Origin: JAEUPI01 sp035499355 | GTDB lineage: Bacteria; Pseudomonadota; Gammaproteobacteria; Burkholderiales; Burkholderiaceae_C | Assembly: GCA_035499355.1 (NCBI GenBank) | Contig: DATJYZ010000270.1 | Location: 1-11,492, forward strand | Length of the DNA: 11,492 bases | Direction: 5' to 3' | Part shown: one piece after another, positions 1 to 6,976 of the stretch | Position numbering within the stretch: the first letter of the stretch is position 1 | Layout of the letters: each line of letters opens with the position of its first letter | Notes under the pieces: generated by a model | Seen by the model: the letters and a program-made list of their open reading frames with translations, nothing else | Database searches by the model: none | Told to the model about the DNA's origin: nothing | Translations under genes and position numbers: made by a program

Positions 1-1
1 C

Positions 2-58
2 GAGCAGCCGCTGCGCGAACGCGCCGTCAAGGCACAGGCGGAGGACTACGAGCCCTGA
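2..58 (+). CDS. 3' end of an unidentified gene (partial)
   Basis: An open frame enters from the left edge and ends at a TGA at 56-58. The 18 visible residues (EQPLRERAVKAQAEDYEP) are charged and helix-forming, as is common for the C-terminus of a soluble protein. Nothing in them identifies a family. The stop lies only 4 nt from the stop of the convergent acyl-CoA dehydrogenase, the tight tail-to-tail packing seen elsewhere in this window, which supports a real gene end. The fragment is too short to exclude a chance open frame. Confidence 0.35.
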   Translation, partial: EQPLRERAVKAQAEDYEP

Positions 59-62
59 TCGG

Positions 63-1226
63 CTAGTACGACTTCGGCAGCCCCAACACCTTCTCGGCGA
101 TGAAGCACAGGATTAGCTGCGGGCTTACCGGAGCCAGCCGCGGAATCCACGCCTCCCGCAGGTAGCGCTCGACGTGATAGTCCTTCGCGTAGCCCATGCC
201 GCCGTGCGTGATGACCGCGTTCTCGCAGGCGCGGTAGCAGGCTTCGGCGGCCAGGAACTTGGCGCTGTTCGCCTCGGCCGCGCATGGCTGCCCCTGGTCG
301 TACAGCCACGCCGCCTTGTGTACCATCAGGTACGCCGCCTCGAGCTCCATCCACGACCTGGCCAGCGGATGCTGGATCGCCTGGTTCTGCCCGATCGGAC
401 GCTCGAACACGATGCGCTCCCTGGCATATGCACCAGCGCGCTGCAGCGCCGCACGGCCCAGCCCCACCGCCTCGGCGGCGATCAGGATGCGCTCGGGGTT
501 CATCCCGTGCAGGATGTACTCGAAGCCGCGGCCTTCGTCGCCGATGCGGTCGTCGACCGGCACGCGCAGGCCGTCGATGAACATCTGGTTGGAATCGACC
601 GCCTTGCGGCCCATCTTGTCGATCTCGCGCACCTCGACCGCACGGCGGTCGAGGTCGGTGTAGAACAGGCTCAGGCCTGCGCTGCCGCGCGCTTGTTCGA
701 TCGGCGTGGTGCGCGCCAGCAGCAGCATCTTGTTGGCCACCTGCGCGGTCGAGATCCAGACCTTCTGGCCGCTCACGACATAGTGGTCGCCGTCGCGCAG
801 CGCGCGCGTCTTGAGCTTCAGCGTGTTGAGGCCGGCGTCGGGCTCCGTCACCGCGAAGCACGCGCGGTCGCGCCCCGCGATCAACGGGGGCAGCCAGCGC
901 CGCTTCTGCGCGTCGCTGCCGAACACCACCACCGGGTGCAGGCCGAAGATGTTCATGTGCACGGCCGACGCGCCCGACAAGCCAGCGCCGCTGGCGGCGA
1001 TGGTGTGCATCATCAGCGCCGCCTCTGCGATGCCGAGTCCGGCACCGCCGTACGCCTCGGGCATCGCGATGCCGAGCCAGCCGCTGGCGGCCAGCGCACG
1101 GTGAAAGTCGTCCGGGAAGCCGCCTTCGCGATCCTTGCGCAGCCAGTAGTCGGCGTCGAACGGCGCGCACACGCGCTCGATCGCCGAGCGGATCTGCTCT
1201 TGCTCGGGCGACCAGGCGAAGTTCAT
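63..1226 (-). CDS. Acyl-CoA dehydrogenase family protein
   Basis: A 387-residue FAD-dependent acyl-CoA dehydrogenase, full length for the family, expected to oxidise an acyl-CoA to the 2-enoyl-CoA and pass electrons to ETF in the cytoplasm. The N-terminal helical domain begins at once (SPEQEQIRSAIERV). The middle domain has the flavin/substrate motif at 125-132 as AVTEPDAG, but it continues LN where most members have SD. The C-terminal domain carries ERPIGQNQAIQHPLA (275-289) and HGGMGYAKDYHVERYLREA (341-359). The usual C-terminal catalytic Glu (YEGT in MCAD) is absent; the equivalent stretch reads RLAPVSPQ (363-370). Glu245, in NPER at 243-246, sits where isovaleryl-CoA and long-chain dehydrogenases place their base, so it is the likely catalytic residue. 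Substrate is unknown; a branched or otherwise unusual acyl-CoA is an inference. Start is the ATG at 1226; the RBS is weak. The transglycosylase-like gene ends 43 bp upstream on the same strand. Confidence 0.93.
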   Translation of the reverse strand: MNFAWSPEQEQIRSAIERVCAPFDADYWLRKDREGGFPDDFHRALAASGWLGIAMPEAYGGAGLGIAEAALMMHTIAASGAGLSGASAVHMNIFGLHPVVVFGSDAQKRRWLPPLIAGRDRACFAVTEPDAGLNTLKLKTRALRDGDHYVVSGQKVWISTAQVANKMLLLARTTPIEQARGSAGLSLFYTDLDRRAVEVREIDKMGRKAVDSNQMFIDGLRVPVDDRIGDEGRGFEYILHGMNPERILIAAEAVGLGRAALQRAGAYARERIVFERPIGQNQAIQHPLARSWMELEAAYLMVHKAAWLYDQGQPCAAEANSAKFLAAEACYRACENAVITHGGMGYAKDYHVERYLREAWIPRLAPVSPQLILCFIAEKVLGLPKSY

Positions 1227-1269
1227 CGTCGAGATTGCGCAGGACGCGGCCGCCGCGGCGCGGCCGTCT

Positions 1270-1773
1270 TCACTTGGTCGGCTGCTGCAGCCCCTCGCGC
1301 GCCTTGCGCTGCAACTCGTCGACCTCGGTCATCAGCTTGTAGGCCACGTAGTACTTGTAGATGTTGCGCACGTACCTGGTGGTCTCGATGCCGATCTTTT
1401 CCGCCGTCACCAGCTCGACGTTGTTGAACCACTTGTTGTCGTCGAGCCCGCGCTTGGCAGCCTCGCTGCGCATGCGCCGGATGTTGCCGGGGCCGGCGTT
1501 GTAGCAGGCGAAGGCGAACAGCGTGCGGTTGGTCTCGTCGAGGTCGGCGTCGCTGAGGTACTTGGCCATCAGCTGGTCCATGTACTTGGCGCCAGCGTGC
1601 ACGTTGGAGGTGCCGATGCGCAGCGTGATCGGGCGCTTGTCTTCGGCCGCCGTCGCGGCCGGCGGCGCTTTCTGTGCCTGCGCCAGCGAGCCGGCCGCCG
1701 CGCACAGCAGCGCGATGCCGGGCCCGGCCCGCAAGGCGCGACTCAGCGCGCGGAACGCCGTCGTTGTCGTCAT
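1270..1773 (-). CDS. Exported truncated lytic transglycosylase (C-terminal SLT half only)
   Basis: A 167-residue protein with a clear signal peptide (hydrophobic core about 16-32, AQA before a likely cut after residue 33), so periplasmic. Residues 57-147 match the C-terminal half of the SLT domain of MltF-like transglycosylases: NVHAGAKYM, then FACYNAGPGNI (89-98, the YNAGPG motif), WFNNVE and RYVRNIYKYYVAYKL. The first half of the domain is missing: no ES-F catalytic glutamate and no GxxGLMQ motif lie between the signal peptide and NVHAG. The linker (35-56) is Ala/Pro-rich. No missing half is visible upstream, since the divergent permease starts about 230 bp away. The protein is therefore probably inactive on peptidoglycan, or a decay product that kept its reading frame. 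ATG at 1773 is chosen because the signal peptide starts there; a longer upstream open frame lacks SLT sequence. Confidence 0.72.
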   Translation of the reverse strand: MTTTTAFRALSRALRAGPGIALLCAAAGSLAQAQKAPPAATAAEDKRPITLRIGTSNVHAGAKYMDQLMAKYLSDADLDETNRTLFAFACYNAGPGNIRRMRSEAAKRGLDDNKWFNNVELVTAEKIGIETTRYVRNIYKYYVAYKLMTEVDELQRKAREGLQQPTK

Positions 1774-1815
1774 CTTCCCCACGAAGTCCCTCTTCCACCC
1801 TGGCGGGTGGCATCG

Positions 1816-1845
1816 ATTGGACTCGGTGCGGGGCGCCGCGGTCAA
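1816..1845 (-). promoter_or_regulatory. Candidate promoter of the transglycosylase-like gene
   Basis: Reading on minus, TTGACC (1845-1840; 5 of 6 match to a -35 box), 18 bp, then TCCAAT (1821-1816; 4 of 6 match to a -10 box). This would leave a leader of roughly 35 nt before the ATG at 1773. The -35 box lies inside the left arm of the palindrome at 1840-1861. It is a consensus match by eye only. Confidence 0.3.
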
Positions 1846-1861
1846 TTGGGGCGAATTGACC
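1840..1861. promoter_or_regulatory. Palindrome in the divergent spacer, possible operator
   Basis: GGTCAATT (1840-1847) and AATTGACC (1854-1861) are perfect reverse complements around a GGGGCG spacer. The arms are A/T-rich in a spacer that is otherwise almost pure G/C. A second, G/C-rich pair flanks it: GGCGCCGCGG at 1832-1841 and CCGCGGCGCC at 1871-1880. The site lies between two divergent genes and overlaps the candidate -35 box for the minus-strand gene, so a regulator site is plausible. No regulator gene is adjacent to suggest which protein binds. Confidence 0.4.
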
Positions 1862-1992
1862 CAGCGCGACCCGCGGCGCCGCGCTGCCGAGCGCGACACG
1901 GCTGGCCTGGCGCCGGCGTCGGGCGCCTCGGGCGCGGCGAGCGACAATGCGCGCTGGCCCGCATGGGGCCGCTGAACGGCATCTGAAACTCC

Positions 1993-1997
1993 GGAGG
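1993..1997 (+). promoter_or_regulatory. Ribosome binding site fixing the permease start at GTG 2006
   Basis: GGAGG at 1993-1997 lies 8 nt before the GTG at 2006, an ideal spacing, but only 2 nt before the in-frame TTG at 2000. This favours the GTG start. Confidence 0.75.
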
Positions 1998-2005
1998 GAT
2001 TGGGC

Positions 2006-3130
2006 GTGACCGCACCCGACAACGCCGCGACCGAGCGCGGGACCGCTGCGCCGACTGCCGAGCATGGTGCGGCCCCGACGCCGGTGATGCTGCGCGACCT
2101 GCCGCGTACGCTGTTCGCGGCGGCGCTGATCGTGGTGCTGATCGCGTCGTCGCTGTGGATCCTGCGGCCGTTCCTGCTGTCGATCGTGTGGGCGATGATG
2201 ATCGTGGTCGCCACCTGGCCGCTGATGCTCATGGTGCAGGCGCGGCTGCGGCGGCGCGCCCTGGCGGTGGCGGTGATGTCGCTGGCGATGCTGGTGGTGT
2301 TCTTCGGGCCGGTGCTGCTGATGATCGACACGCTGGCCGACAACACCGACACCATCTCGGGCTGGATCCACACGGTGGCCGAGTCGCCGATCCCGCCGCC
2401 GCCGGACTGGGTGGCCCGCATCCCGCTGGTCGGCGACAAGGTCACCTCGGTATGGGCCTCGATCGCCGCGTCCGGCAAGGGCGAACTGGCGTCGCGCATC
2501 GCGCCGTACGCCACCGACGCCGCCAAGTGGGCGGCGCGTGCGGCCGGTGGCGTCGGCCTGTTGGTGGTGCAGTTGCTGCTGACGCTGGTGGTCTCGGTCA
2601 TCCTCTACAGCAACGGGGAGACGGCGCGCGAGACGCTCATCGCGTTCGGACGCCGCCTGGCCGGCGACAACGGCGAGCGCGTGGTGCTGCTGGCCGGCGC
2701 GGCGATCCGCGCGGTGGCCATCGGCGTCGTCGGCACCGCTCTGGCGCAAACGGTGCTGGCCGGCATCGGCCTGGCGGTGGCGGGGATTCCGTTCGCCGCT
2801 TTCCTGACCGCGATCATCCTGCTGTGCTGCATCGCGCAGATCGGGCCGACGATCGTGTTGCTCCCGGCGGTGGTCTGGCTGTTCTGGAACAACCAGACCG
2901 GCTGGGGCGTGGCGCTGCTGGTATGGAGCGTGATCGTCGGCACGATGGACAACGTGCTGCGGCCGTTCCTGATCCGCAAGGGGGCCGACCTGCCGCTGCT
3001 GCTGATCTTCGCCGGGGTGATCGGCGGGCTGATCGCGTTCGGCATCATCGGGCTGTTCGTCGGCCCGGTGGCGCTGGCGATCGCCTACACGCTGCTCGGC
3101 CAGTGGCTGCGCGAGCGCGACGCCGCGTAG
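2006..3130 (+). CDS. ydiK: AI-2E family transporter (YdiK-like inner-membrane permease)
   Basis: A 374-residue multi-pass membrane protein of the AI-2E transporter/PerM family (formerly UPF0118). A hydrophilic N-terminus (1-32) is followed by hydrophobic segments near 36-54, 57-75, 86-108, 182-201, 230-262, 264-292, 298-312 and 328-362, about eight helices with the typical periplasmic loop at 110-180. The C-terminal half matches remembered E. coli YdiK closely: LLVWSVIVGTMDNVLRP (304-320), GADLPLLLIFAGVIGG (326-341) and IGLFVGPVALA (348-358). Family members have been linked to autoinducer-2 export (TqsA) and to Na+/H+ exchange; YdiK's own substrate is not established, so none is assigned here. 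GTG at 2006 has the only well-spaced Shine-Dalgarno. The gene is monocistronic by position: divergent from the gene before it and convergent, with 19 bp between stops, on the gene after it. Confidence 0.92.
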   Translation: MTAPDNAATERGTAAPTAEHGAAPTPVMLRDLPRTLFAAALIVVLIASSLWILRPFLLSIVWAMMIVVATWPLMLMVQARLRRRALAVAVMSLAMLVVFFGPVLLMIDTLADNTDTISGWIHTVAESPIPPPPDWVARIPLVGDKVTSVWASIAASGKGELASRIAPYATDAAKWAARAAGGVGLLVVQLLLTLVVSVILYSNGETARETLIAFGRRLAGDNGERVVLLAGAAIRAVAIGVVGTALAQTVLAGIGLAVAGIPFAAFLTAIILLCCIAQIGPTIVLLPAVVWLFWNNQTGWGVALLVWSVIVGTMDNVLRPFLIRKGADLPLLLIFAGVIGGLIAFGIIGLFVGPVALAIAYTLLGQWLRERDAA

Positions 3131-3149
3131 CGCCGGCGGCCGCGCGCGC

Positions 3150-3803
3150 TCAGGTGGTGACGCGCGGCGGACCCTTGTGGTCGCGCAGGTGCTGCTCGAG
3201 CAGCGGCACCAGCTGATCCAGCCCTTCGAGGTTCGGGTTGACCTGCAGCGCGCGCTTGAAGAACTCCAGCGCGAGTTCCGGATGGCCGAGCTTCAGGTGG
3301 ATCTGCCCCGCGCCCGACAACGCCCCGAAGTGATTGGGATTGCGCTTGAACACCTCGTCGCAGTCGTGCAGCGACTTCTCGTTCTCGCCGATCAGGAAGT
3401 AGATCGTCGCGCGCTTGTTCCAGCCCTCCGCGAACGCCGGCTTGCGCTGCACGATGTCGTCGAACGTGGCCAGCGCCTCGTCGAGATCGCCGGCCTGCAT
3501 CTGACCGACACCGCGCGCGAACAACGCGTCGATCCCAGGATCGCCCGAGCGGCTCCAGATGCGCCACATCGCGTCGCCGGCCGATGCGCGCACCCGCGGG
3601 TCACCGTCGCGCAGCCGCGGCAACAGGCGGTCGGCATCGGCCATCTGACCGATCTCGCCCAGGCGCTCCACGCCGGCGAGCCGCGTCGCGGCGTCGGGCT
3701 GCTCGGCGGCACGCAGCGCCTGCTGGCGCGTGAGCTCGGCACCGGATACCGCGCCACTGGCCAGCAGCGCGAGCAGCCACAGCAGACGAAGGCGTCGATG
3801 CAT
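3150..3803 (-). CDS. Exported HEAT/TPR repeat protein
   Basis: A 217-residue protein with an N-terminal signal peptide (MHRRLRLLWLLALLASGAVSGA, predicted cut near 21-22), so periplasmic or exported. Residues 40-85 form a HEAT-like unit (RLAGVERLGEIG, then DGDPRVRASAGDAMWRI). About three TPR motifs follow: 90-123 (ALFARGVGQMQAGDLDEALATF), 124-157 and 158-191 (GAGQIHLKLGHPELALEFFKRAL), with the usual Gly/Ala pattern and Pro near each repeat end. The fold indicates a protein-protein interaction scaffold; there is no catalytic motif and the partner cannot be told from the sequence. ATG at 3803 is supported by GAGG about 7 nt upstream and by the signal peptide. Convergent with the permease, divergent from the antiporter. 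Tetratricopeptide proteins of this kind are widespread in Burkholderiales, usually annotated only by domain. Confidence 0.88.
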   Translation of the reverse strand: MHRRLRLLWLLALLASGAVSGAELTRQQALRAAEQPDAATRLAGVERLGEIGQMADADRLLPRLRDGDPRVRASAGDAMWRIWSRSGDPGIDALFARGVGQMQAGDLDEALATFDDIVQRKPAFAEGWNKRATIYFLIGENEKSLHDCDEVFKRNPNHFGALSGAGQIHLKLGHPELALEFFKRALQVNPNLEGLDQLVPLLEQHLRDHKGPPRVTT

Positions 3804-4001
3804 CGCAACCTCGCGGGTGATCGGCCTGCACTGTCGGCCTGCGAGGCCGAGTCGTCAACGCCCGCTTCCGAGACCGCGGCCGGCGCACGATGGCCAGGAC
3901 GGCGTTGCCTGACTTGATCGGCGTCAGCCGCCGGACCCCGCTGTTGCTCAATACTGGATCGCTGCGGGTCTGACTTGCGATCGAGAGAGGGTGCGCACGC
4001 C
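3804..4001. other. 198-bp divergent spacer, no clear sites
   Basis: This spacer must carry promoters for both the HEAT/TPR gene (minus) and the antiporter (plus). I see no convincing -35/-10 pair, RNA gene or strong palindrome. The only readable signal is a purine run GAGAGAGG at 3983-3990, about 11 nt before the antiporter ATG, acting as a loose Shine-Dalgarno. Confidence 0.4.
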
Positions 4002-5096
4002 ATGAATGCTCTGCTCCACGAGATTCGCCGCACACCGCTGCTGTGGCTGCTGGTGGCCGTGCCGGTGGTGCTCGTCGCGGAGCACGTCTCGCCGCAGGCA
4101 CACACGCTGTTGTTCGTGTTGTCGGTGCTGGCGATCGTGCCGCTGGCGGCGCTGCTGAGCCACGCCACCGAGTCGGTGGCCGCCAAGACCGGCGACGCGG
4201 TCGGCGGCCTGTTGAATGCGACCCTCGGCAACCTGACCGAGCTGGTGATCGCGATCTCGGCGCTGCGCGCCGGGCAGACGATGCTGGTGAAGGCGTCGAT
4301 CGCCGGCGCGATCGTGACCAACACGCTGTTCATGCTGGGCGCATCGTTCCTGCTGGGCGGGCTGAAGCACCACACGCAGGAGTACAACCGCATCACGGCG
4401 CGCGTGCAGGCGGCCCTGCTGTTCCTCGCCACGGTGGCCCTGCTGGTGCCGTCGGCCATCGCCGACGTCGACGGTGCCCAGGCCAACGGCTTCGCCACCC
4501 ACCTGAGCGTCGGGCTGGCGGTGCTGCTGATCGCGGCCTACGCGCTGAGCATGCTGTTCTCGCTCAAGACGCACCGCGAGCTGTTCGCCAGCGCCGAACA
4601 CGGCGAAGACGGCGAGTCGCCGTGGCCGATCGGGTTGGCACTGCCGACGCTGGGGGTGGTCACCGTGCTGGTGGCGCTGGTCAGCGAGGTGTTCGTCGCC
4701 TCGGTGCAGGAGGCGGCGCAATCGTTCGGCATGACGCCGGCCTTCGTCGGCTTCATCGTCGTGGCCCTGGTCGGCGGCGCGGCGGAGATGGCCTCGGCGT
4801 TCTCCGGGGCACGCAAGAACCGGCTCGACCTGAGCGTCGGCATCGCGCTGGGCAGCGCCTCGCAGATCGCCCTCTTCGTCGCCCCGGTGCTGGTGCTGCT
4901 GAGCCATGTCGTCGGCCCGGCGCCGATGGACCTGCAGTTCTGGCCCGGTGCGGTGCTGATGATGCTGGTGGCGACGATGACCGCCTCGCTGGTCACCAAC
5001 AGCGGGCGCTCGGCGTGGTTCGTCGGCGTGCTCTTGCTGATGGTGTACGTGATCTTCGCGTTGACGCTGTATCTGCTGCCGCCGCGCGCGGCCTGA
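4002..5096 (+). CDS. cax: Ca2+/H+ antiporter, CAX family
   Basis: A 364-residue inner-membrane cation/proton exchanger of the CaCA superfamily, CAX branch, expected to expel Ca2+ (or a related divalent cation) using the proton gradient. About eleven hydrophobic segments form two homologous halves separated by an acidic loop, EHGEDGES (199-206). The first alpha repeat is GGLLNATLGNLTELVIAI (68-85), with Glu80 as the expected ion ligand. The second is VGGAAEMASAFSGARKNRLD (257-276), then IALGSASQIALF (281-292), with Glu262. Canonical CAX repeats read GNAxE and GNAAEH; here the second is GGAAEM, so Asn and the conserved His are replaced by Gly and Met. That may alter selectivity. ATG at 4002 is preferred to an in-frame TTG at 3975 because MNALLHEIRRTPLLW is a typical family N-terminus. 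The globin lipoprotein starts 58 bp downstream on the same strand and may be co-transcribed. Confidence 0.92.
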   Translation: MNALLHEIRRTPLLWLLVAVPVVLVAEHVSPQAHTLLFVLSVLAIVPLAALLSHATESVAAKTGDAVGGLLNATLGNLTELVIAISALRAGQTMLVKASIAGAIVTNTLFMLGASFLLGGLKHHTQEYNRITARVQAALLFLATVALLVPSAIADVDGAQANGFATHLSVGLAVLLIAAYALSMLFSLKTHRELFASAEHGEDGESPWPIGLALPTLGVVTVLVALVSEVFVASVQEAAQSFGMTPAFVGFIVVALVGGAAEMASAFSGARKNRLDLSVGIALGSASQIALFVAPVLVLLSHVVGPAPMDLQFWPGAVLMMLVATMTASLVTNSGRSAWFVGVLLLMVYVIFALTLYLLPPRAA

Positions 5097-5154
5097 GCGT
5101 CGCGCCGGCCGACGGTGCACACTGGCGTCCCGATCGCTGCTGCCCCGTCACCCC

Positions 5155-5604
5155 ATGGTCCCCGTCACTTCCACGCGCGCCGTTGTGGCCGCGCTGCTCT
5201 CGATGGCGTGCCTGCTCGCCGGCTGCGCGCCGTCACCGCCGGCGCCCGGCCCGAGCCTCTACGAGCGCCTCGGCGGCCGCACGGCGATCACGGCCCTGCT
5301 CGACGACGCGGTGAACAACATCGCGACCGATCCGCGCGTCAAGCGGCGCTTCGGCAACGCCAACCCCGAACACCTCAAAGGCAACCTGGTCGACCTGTTG
5401 TGCGAGCGCGCCGGCGGCCCGTTCGTCTACAAGGGCCGCAACATGGCCGACGCCCACGAGGGCATGATGATCCGCGACGACGAGTTCGACGCCTTGATGG
5501 ACGACATCGCGAAGTCGTTCGACAAGTTCAAGGTGCCGGCCGCCGAGCGGCGCGAGTCGCTGGCCATCCTCGGCCAGATGCGCGGCGCCGTGGTCGGCCA
5601 TTGA
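5155..5604 (+). CDS. Group 1 truncated haemoglobin-like lipoprotein
   Basis: A 149-residue protein with a lipoprotein signal: hydrophobic 9-20, then lipobox LLAGC with Cys24 as the lipidated residue, so it is exported and membrane-anchored. The rest is one truncated-globin domain: LYERLGG (35-41), TDPRVKRRFGN (58-68), HLKGNLVDLLCERAGGPFVYKG (73-94) and MADAHEGM (97-104). His101 is the expected proximal haem ligand. Aligned by eye with M. tuberculosis HbN, the distal Tyr at B10 corresponds to Val53 and the distal Gln to Leu78, so the pocket looks apolar. Canonical group 1 globins bind O2 or detoxify NO; an apolar pocket at the cell envelope argues for a different role, perhaps gas sensing or electron transfer, which is inference. 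ATG at 5155 gives the complete signal peptide; no strong RBS precedes it. The stop is 9 bp from the convergent DUF1015 stop. Confidence 0.9.
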   Translation: MVPVTSTRAVVAALLSMACLLAGCAPSPPAPGPSLYERLGGRTAITALLDDAVNNIATDPRVKRRFGNANPEHLKGNLVDLLCERAGGPFVYKGRNMADAHEGMMIRDDEFDALMDDIAKSFDKFKVPAAERRESLAILGQMRGAVVGH

Positions 5605-5613
5605 GCGGCGAAT

Positions 5614-6927
5614 TCAGGCGATGCGCCGCGCCTCGATGTAGTAGCGCTTCTCGTGCGCCTCGCCCATCGAGAACGTTTTGCGCGGCGTCGGCCCTTCGTG
5701 CACGACGCGGCGCATCAGCTCGCTCTTGCCGATGGCGGCGAAGTGCACGCCGAGGTGCCCCGGCTGCAGCGCCAGCCGCTCGAGCACGTCGTCGCCGTGC
5801 ACGTAGTCGACCTCGCGCGCGCCGCCGGACCCGATCAGGCCGTCGATGAAAGGCTGCCAGGTCGCCACCGCCAGTGGTGACGGCGGCTGCGCGATCTCGA
5901 CCACCGAATAGCGCGCACCGGGCCCGATCAGCCCCACGGTGACACGGCCGTCGCCTGCGGCCGCGACCTGCTCGCGCATCTGCGCCGCCGACGCGACATC
6001 GGTGCACGTCACGCGCGCGCCGAACACCTGCGTCAGCGCCTGGCGCACGTCGGCGGTGACGCCGAACAACAGGCGATGGATGGCGGCGAAATCGAGCGCC
6101 GGGTCGTGGATGTTGACCACTTCGACCAGCGCGTGGCGGCTCGGATGGTCGAGGCCGACGTTGGCCTTGGCGCCTTCCCACATCGACTTGGCGGTGGCCA
6201 GCGAATGGTTGCCGTCGCCCATCGCGAACAACATCACCGGGGTCGAGGCCGGCACGCCATAGCGCGCCGCGAACGCCGGCGCGTCGGCCAGCCGGCGCAG
6301 CGCCTGCACGGCGCGCGCGCTGCGCACGGCGTCGGGCGCATAGCCCGCGACGCGGCCGCCGCCGAGCATCAGCTCGGTGTCGTAGCGCCGCGCCAGCGCG
6401 TCGCGCTCGGACGCCAGCGGCTCGATCACCGTGCGCTGCGGGTCGTCGATCAACACCAGGATGTGCGGCAGCTCCAGCGGCGCGCCGCGGCGCACCGCGA
6501 TGCGCGGCGCCAGCCGCGCCACCATCGTGCCCTCGGTGGGTCGGATGAGGCTCGACGACGTCTCGCTGAAGTCGTAGTGCTCGAGGTCGAGCTCGAGCAT
6601 CAGCCCGCGCCGCGTGCGCCCGCCGACCGTGCGCTCGACCAGCAACGTGCCGTCGTGCTCGACGAACAGGCCGTCGTCGAGGTAGCGGCGCATCGCCTGC
6701 TGGATGCCGGCGATGCGCGCCTGCGCGTCGGTGGCCCCGAGGTGGACCTCGGGGAAGATCAGCTGCAGCGTCGACGGCGCCTCGCCCACCTCGCGCGCCA
6801 CCTGCTGCCAGTACCCGGGCTCCGCGGTGTGCTGGTCGCAGGCGATCACCGCCCACTTGCGCAGGTCGATGCCCGGCCGCGGCAGCAGCATGCGTGGCAG
6901 TCGGAACCCCAGGTCGCTGTCGTCCAT
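5614..6927 (-). CDS. DUF1015 family protein
   Basis: A 437-residue soluble protein with no signal peptide or membrane segment, matching the DUF1015 family in length and motifs. Visible landmarks are LPRPGIDLRKWAVIACDQ (15-32), the hallmark GDGNHSLATAK (237-247), VEVVNIHDPALDF (268-280) and a C-terminal PRKTFSMGEAHEKRYYIE (415-432). The GDGNHS block is the most conserved part of the family and probably part of an active or binding site, but no reaction is established. Start is the ATG at 6927, just before LGFRLPRML; a longer frame reaching 7035 would overlap the ArsR gene and has a poor N-terminus. No good Shine-Dalgarno is visible. It lies 49 bp downstream of the ArsR gene on the same strand and is probably the last gene of the SRPBCC-ArsR unit, though a separate promoter is possible. 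Confidence 0.92.
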   Translation of the reverse strand: MDDSDLGFRLPRMLLPRPGIDLRKWAVIACDQHTAEPGYWQQVAREVGEAPSTLQLIFPEVHLGATDAQARIAGIQQAMRRYLDDGLFVEHDGTLLVERTVGGRTRRGLMLELDLEHYDFSETSSSLIRPTEGTMVARLAPRIAVRRGAPLELPHILVLIDDPQRTVIEPLASERDALARRYDTELMLGGGRVAGYAPDAVRSARAVQALRRLADAPAFAARYGVPASTPVMLFAMGDGNHSLATAKSMWEGAKANVGLDHPSRHALVEVVNIHDPALDFAAIHRLLFGVTADVRQALTQVFGARVTCTDVASAAQMREQVAAAGDGRVTVGLIGPGARYSVVEIAQPPSPLAVATWQPFIDGLIGSGGAREVDYVHGDDVLERLALQPGHLGVHFAAIGKSELMRRVVHEGPTPRKTFSMGEAHEKRYYIEARRIA

Positions 6928-6976
6928 GTCGAGCGTGTTCGCAGTTGCGGTGCCGCCGATGGTAGCGGCCGCGCGA

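Noticed and set aside
1223..2749. Long minus-strand open frame rich in His, Arg and Gln across the permease and the transglycosylase-like gene
   Set aside because: It is antisense to ydiK, low in complexity and has no domain. Long false frames are expected in high-GC DNA because stop codons are rare.
3948..5120. 390-codon minus-strand open frame opposite the Ca2+/H+ antiporter
   Set aside because: Composition is dominated by His, Gln, Arg and Asp, typical of the antisense of a hydrophobic GC-rich gene, and the plus strand has an unmistakable CAX protein.
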